DNA of 48,232 nt, from contig JAZLHS010000183.1 of NCBI GenBank assembly GCA_045616885.1, positions 1-48,232 on the forward strand, in the 5' to 3' direction. A program made the translations under genes and the position numbers. Shown in pieces: positions 45,944-48,232 of the stretch (positions are counted from its first letter, which is position 1; each line of letters begins with the position of its first letter). Origin of the DNA: RGIG250 sp045616885. GTDB taxonomy: Bacteria; Bacillota; Negativicutes; Selenomonadales; Selenomonadaceae. The notes beneath the pieces are model-generated. The model did not search any database. It saw nothing but the letters and a program-made list of their open reading frames with translations, and had not been told where the DNA came from.

Positions 45944-46762
45944 ATGATGAACACACCGTCAAAGCCAACTATTCCATCACCCAAGGCTGTTCGCTTCTCT
46001 ACTGCCATCGGCAGAAAAAAACCGGAAACACTTATCACCGGCAGAAGTGAATGCCCATTTTGTCATCCGGAAACATTGGTTGACATCGTGGAGACAGACG
46101 GTGACATTATATTCCTCAGGAATAAATATAATGTGCTCACTGATGCCGAACAATTTGTTCTGGTCGAAAGCGGCCGCTGTGATGACGGTATAGAGCAGTA
46201 CAGTGCCGACAAGCTCCACCGGCTCTTCCGGCTGGCGCTCCGTCATTTCGCAAAAATGCTGAAAAATCCGGCCTACAAATCGGTCATTTTCTTCAAAAAC
46301 CATGGCCCTCTTTCCGGCGGGACGATTAAGCATCCTCATATGCAGCTTATCGGCTTATATGACACTGAGCCGGAAATTCTCTACGAAAAAGAGAATTTCA
46401 TCCCTGCCGCTGAACCAATAATCCAGCGGGACGGATTGGAGCTTGCTGCTTCGGCTTATCCCAGACTTGGCTTCAGTGAATTCACGATTACATCATCCAC
46501 CTTTCCACTTACGGAAAAAGCCGTCGACACGCTTTCCGAAATCATTCAAAAGGTCGTTCAGTTCATAATGAAGAATGATTGGCGGGATAATCCCAGCTAC
46601 AATCTTTTCTTCTACTACCTGAAGGAAAGTGACCGGCTGGCTGTCCGCATCATGCCGCGTCATCCGACTAGTCCGCTCTTTGTCGGTTACGACCTGCGAA
46701 TAGTACCGGATAACATCGGCGAGCTCAGTGAGCAGCTGAAGGAATTTATTACTGCTTCATAA
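45944..46762 (+). CDS. GalT-like (DUF4931-type) protein of the HIT superfamily
   Basis: A 272-residue protein with the layout of galactose-1-phosphate uridylyltransferase: a zinc-type CPFC (37-40), HGPLSGGT (His120) and the active-site HPHMQ (His130, His132), where GalT has HPHxQ with the nucleophilic histidine second. It lacks other features of true GalT, is shorter, and has no galactose genes nearby. It resembles the DUF4931 family. A nucleotidyl- or phosphoryl-transfer reaction through a His-nucleotide intermediate is likely; the substrate is unknown. AAAGGAA precedes the ATG. It is the second gene of a two-gene operon with the transaminase-like gene. Confidence 0.82.
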   Translation: MMNTPSKPTIPSPKAVRFSTAIGRKKPETLITGRSECPFCHPETLVDIVETDGDIIFLRNKYNVLTDAEQFVLVESGRCDDGIEQYSADKLHRLFRLALRHFAKMLKNPAYKSVIFFKNHGPLSGGTIKHPHMQLIGLYDTEPEILYEKENFIPAAEPIIQRDGLELAASAYPRLGFSEFTITSSTFPLTEKAVDTLSEIIQKVVQFIMKNDWRDNPSYNLFFYYLKESDRLAVRIMPRHPTSPLFVGYDLRIVPDNIGELSEQLKEFITAS

Positions 46763-46779
46763 CCCCTTACTTAACGAAA

Positions 46780-46830
46780 AAGCTGTGAATAAAGTCTGTA
46801 ATTATTAACCTCAAGACTTTATCACAGCTT
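46780..46830. terminator. Bidirectional terminator between the GalT-like gene and sbcC
   Basis: A 17-bp stem with one bulged A: AAGCTGTGA...AAAGTCT (46780-46797) pairs with 46814-46830. It is followed by ATTTTTAT on the plus strand and TTTTCG on the minus strand. The sbcC stop codon lies 5 bases beyond it. Confidence 0.87.
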
Positions 46831-46834
46831 ATTT

Positions 46835-48232
46835 TTATACTCCTACAAATTCGGCTTCACTGGTGCCGTCACCCTTCTGGATGACATCCAGCCTTACATC
46901 GATTCTCTCCACCAGCTCACGCACATGAGAAATCAGGCCGACAAGACGATTTCCGCCATAGCTGAGCTGGCTAAGCACTTCCATCGCCTTGTCCAGCATC
47001 TCAGGGTCAAGAGTGCCAAAGCCCTCATCAATGAAGACGGTCTCCAGCTTTATTCCACCGCTGTACTCCATGACCGTATCAGCCATCCCCAACGCCAGAG
47101 CCAAAGCCGTAATGAAGCTCTCACCGCCGGACAAGGTGGCCACCGGCCGTTCATCACCGCTCCAGCTGTCGTATATCACGAAATCAAGACCGAGGCTCTT
47201 CCGGCCTCCGGTCTTTTTTTGATTCTGACCGGTTCGCTGCAGCTCATAGCGATTTTGGCTCATCCGGCGAAGCCGCTGATTGGCCTTGGCAGTAATATCC
47301 TCCAGACAGCTTCTCAATACGAAGTTTTCAAAATTAAGATTCTTGCCGTTTACACCATCAGCAACATCCGCCAGCTTCGCAATCGGGCCATATTGCGTTT
47401 CCAGCCTTTCAATCAGTTCATTCTTGCTGAAGACCGCCTCGGCTTTTTTCCGCTTCATTTCCAGCTCACGACTGCAGCCGCCCACCAGCTGGTTCAGCTC
47501 TTTAACAGCAGCTTCCTTCTCGCGGATGCTTTCAGACACTGCCTCAATATTCGGTCTGGTCTCTCCCGCTACAGCCGTTTCGCTTTCTTTCATTTTTTCT
47601 CTGAGGCTATAGAGCTCTCGTTCATAGTTCAGCAGATAGCCTTGCCATTCATCAAGCTTGGGCAATGACTTTAATACCTCTTTATATTCCTCAATGCCCC
47701 CAAACTCTTTCGCTTTCAGCCCTTCGGAAAAACCTGTTTCGGCGACCTGCCGCTTCTCCTCGCAGTCAGCCAGATAATACCCGGCAGCCTCCAGCCAGAC
47801 CTTTTCCTCCGACAGCTCCTGTTCCCTCTCGTGAGCAGCAGTCTTTGCCTGCTCATAGTCCTGGGTCAGCTTGTCTTTTGCCGAAACTGCCTTATCGTAT
47901 TTCTCTCGCCATGCTGACAGACTACGGCACGTTTCCGGCAGCTCCCGTTCAAGTCCGGCGATTGCCGCCCTTTCGTCCCTGATTGCTTCTGTCAGCTTAT
48001 CGACCAGCTTTTGCTTTCCCTCCGATAAGGTCTCCAGTGATACTATGCTCTCATCGGTTTTATCAAGCTCGGGAATGACTTCCTGCTTAAGCCTTATTGC
48101 TGCCGTTTTTGCCTTGTTCAGTTCCTGTCTGGCTACACCCAGCTCTTCTTCGGCCTTTTCTCCGGTTCTTCCTTCCTCATCTGATACAAGAGCTTTCAGC
48201 TTTGCCTCTGCGGCAGCCAGCAGCTGCTGACT
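46835..48232 (-). CDS. sbcC: Exonuclease subunit SbcC (C-terminal part, cut by window edge)
   Basis: The last 465 residues of SbcC, the SMC-like ATPase of the SbcCD nuclease that opens hairpins and trims DNA ends. The frame stays open to the right edge, so the N-terminal Walker A half is outside. Seen: about 230 residues of coiled coil rich in Glu, Lys and Leu, then the C-terminal ATPase lobe with LNFENFVLRSCLEDI, the ABC signature TLSGGESF, Walker B ETVFIDEGFGTLD and the H-loop GLISHV. It ends in EFVGV. sbcD would be expected upstream, off the window. Internal TTG or ATG codons such as 47665 are not the start. Confidence 0.95.
   Translation of the reverse strand, partial: SQQLLAAAEAKLKALVSDEEGRTGEKAEEELGVARQELNKAKTAAIRLKQEVIPELDKTDESIVSLETLSEGKQKLVDKLTEAIRDERAAIAGLERELPETCRSLSAWREKYDKAVSAKDKLTQDYEQAKTAAHEREQELSEEKVWLEAAGYYLADCEEKRQVAETGFSEGLKAKEFGGIEEYKEVLKSLPKLDEWQGYLLNYERELYSLREKMKESETAVAGETRPNIEAVSESIREKEAAVKELNQLVGGCSRELEMKRKKAEAVFSKNELIERLETQYGPIAKLADVADGVNGKNLNFENFVLRSCLEDITAKANQRLRRMSQNRYELQRTGQNQKKTGGRKSLGLDFVIYDSWSGDERPVATLSGGESFITALALALGMADTVMEYSGGIKLETVFIDEGFGTLDPEMLDKAMEVLSQLSYGGNRLVGLISHVRELVERIDVRLDVIQKGDGTSEAEFVGV

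Overview
The window reads as a chromosomal stretch of a mid-to-low GC, anaerobic Bacillota, most plausibly a Gram-negative-staining member of the Negativicutes (Selenomonas/Anaerovibrio type). The evidence is the Bacillota gene order mltG-trmR-trhP, strong GGAGG-type ribosome binding sites, textbook sigma-A promoters, rubrerythrin, an adenosylcobalamin gene and a nuo operon without the NADH-oxidising subunits. The genus is inference; no rRNA is present. I see no insertion sequence, phage, CRISPR array or plasmid functions. Most genes are on the minus strand.

Layout from left to right. At 153-8066 (minus) lies one chemosensory operon: cheA, cheW, a methyl-accepting receptor, cheB, a PAS-PAS histidine kinase and a single-domain receiver, all downstream of one promoter at 8145-8173. 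At 8552-10842 (minus) are ilvD (TTG start, own promoter) and the corrinoid adenosyltransferase cobA. At 11005-12639 (plus) is a membrane-anchored SGNH/GDSL hydrolase that converges on uvrB (12658-14712) through a shared terminator. An HD-GYP protein with a damaged HD motif (14820-15920), a class III aminotransferase, a long duplicated U32 protein and valS follow.

The block 22185-32103 is the complete 11-gene operon nuoABCDHIJKLMN, with no nuoE, nuoF or nuoG. A divergent PaaI-type thioesterase, an orphan carB with a possible ARG box in its leader, tRNA-Ser(CGA) and rubrerythrin come next. From 37241 to 43786 (minus) runs a six-gene row transcribed from mltG: mltG, trmR, trhP, dnaX, a DEDDh exonuclease and a DUF523 protein. 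It joins cell-wall, tRNA wobble-uridine modification and replication functions.

The most unusual part is the small plus-strand island at 44052-46830. It holds a LytTR-PAS regulator with its own promoter and terminator. Next to it is a two-gene operon of a D-amino-acid-transaminase-like protein and a GalT-like (DUF4931-type) protein. The transaminase homologue has proline where the PLP-binding lysine belongs, plus two further active-site changes, so it probably does not work as a normal transaminase. The window ends inside sbcC, which runs off the right edge.
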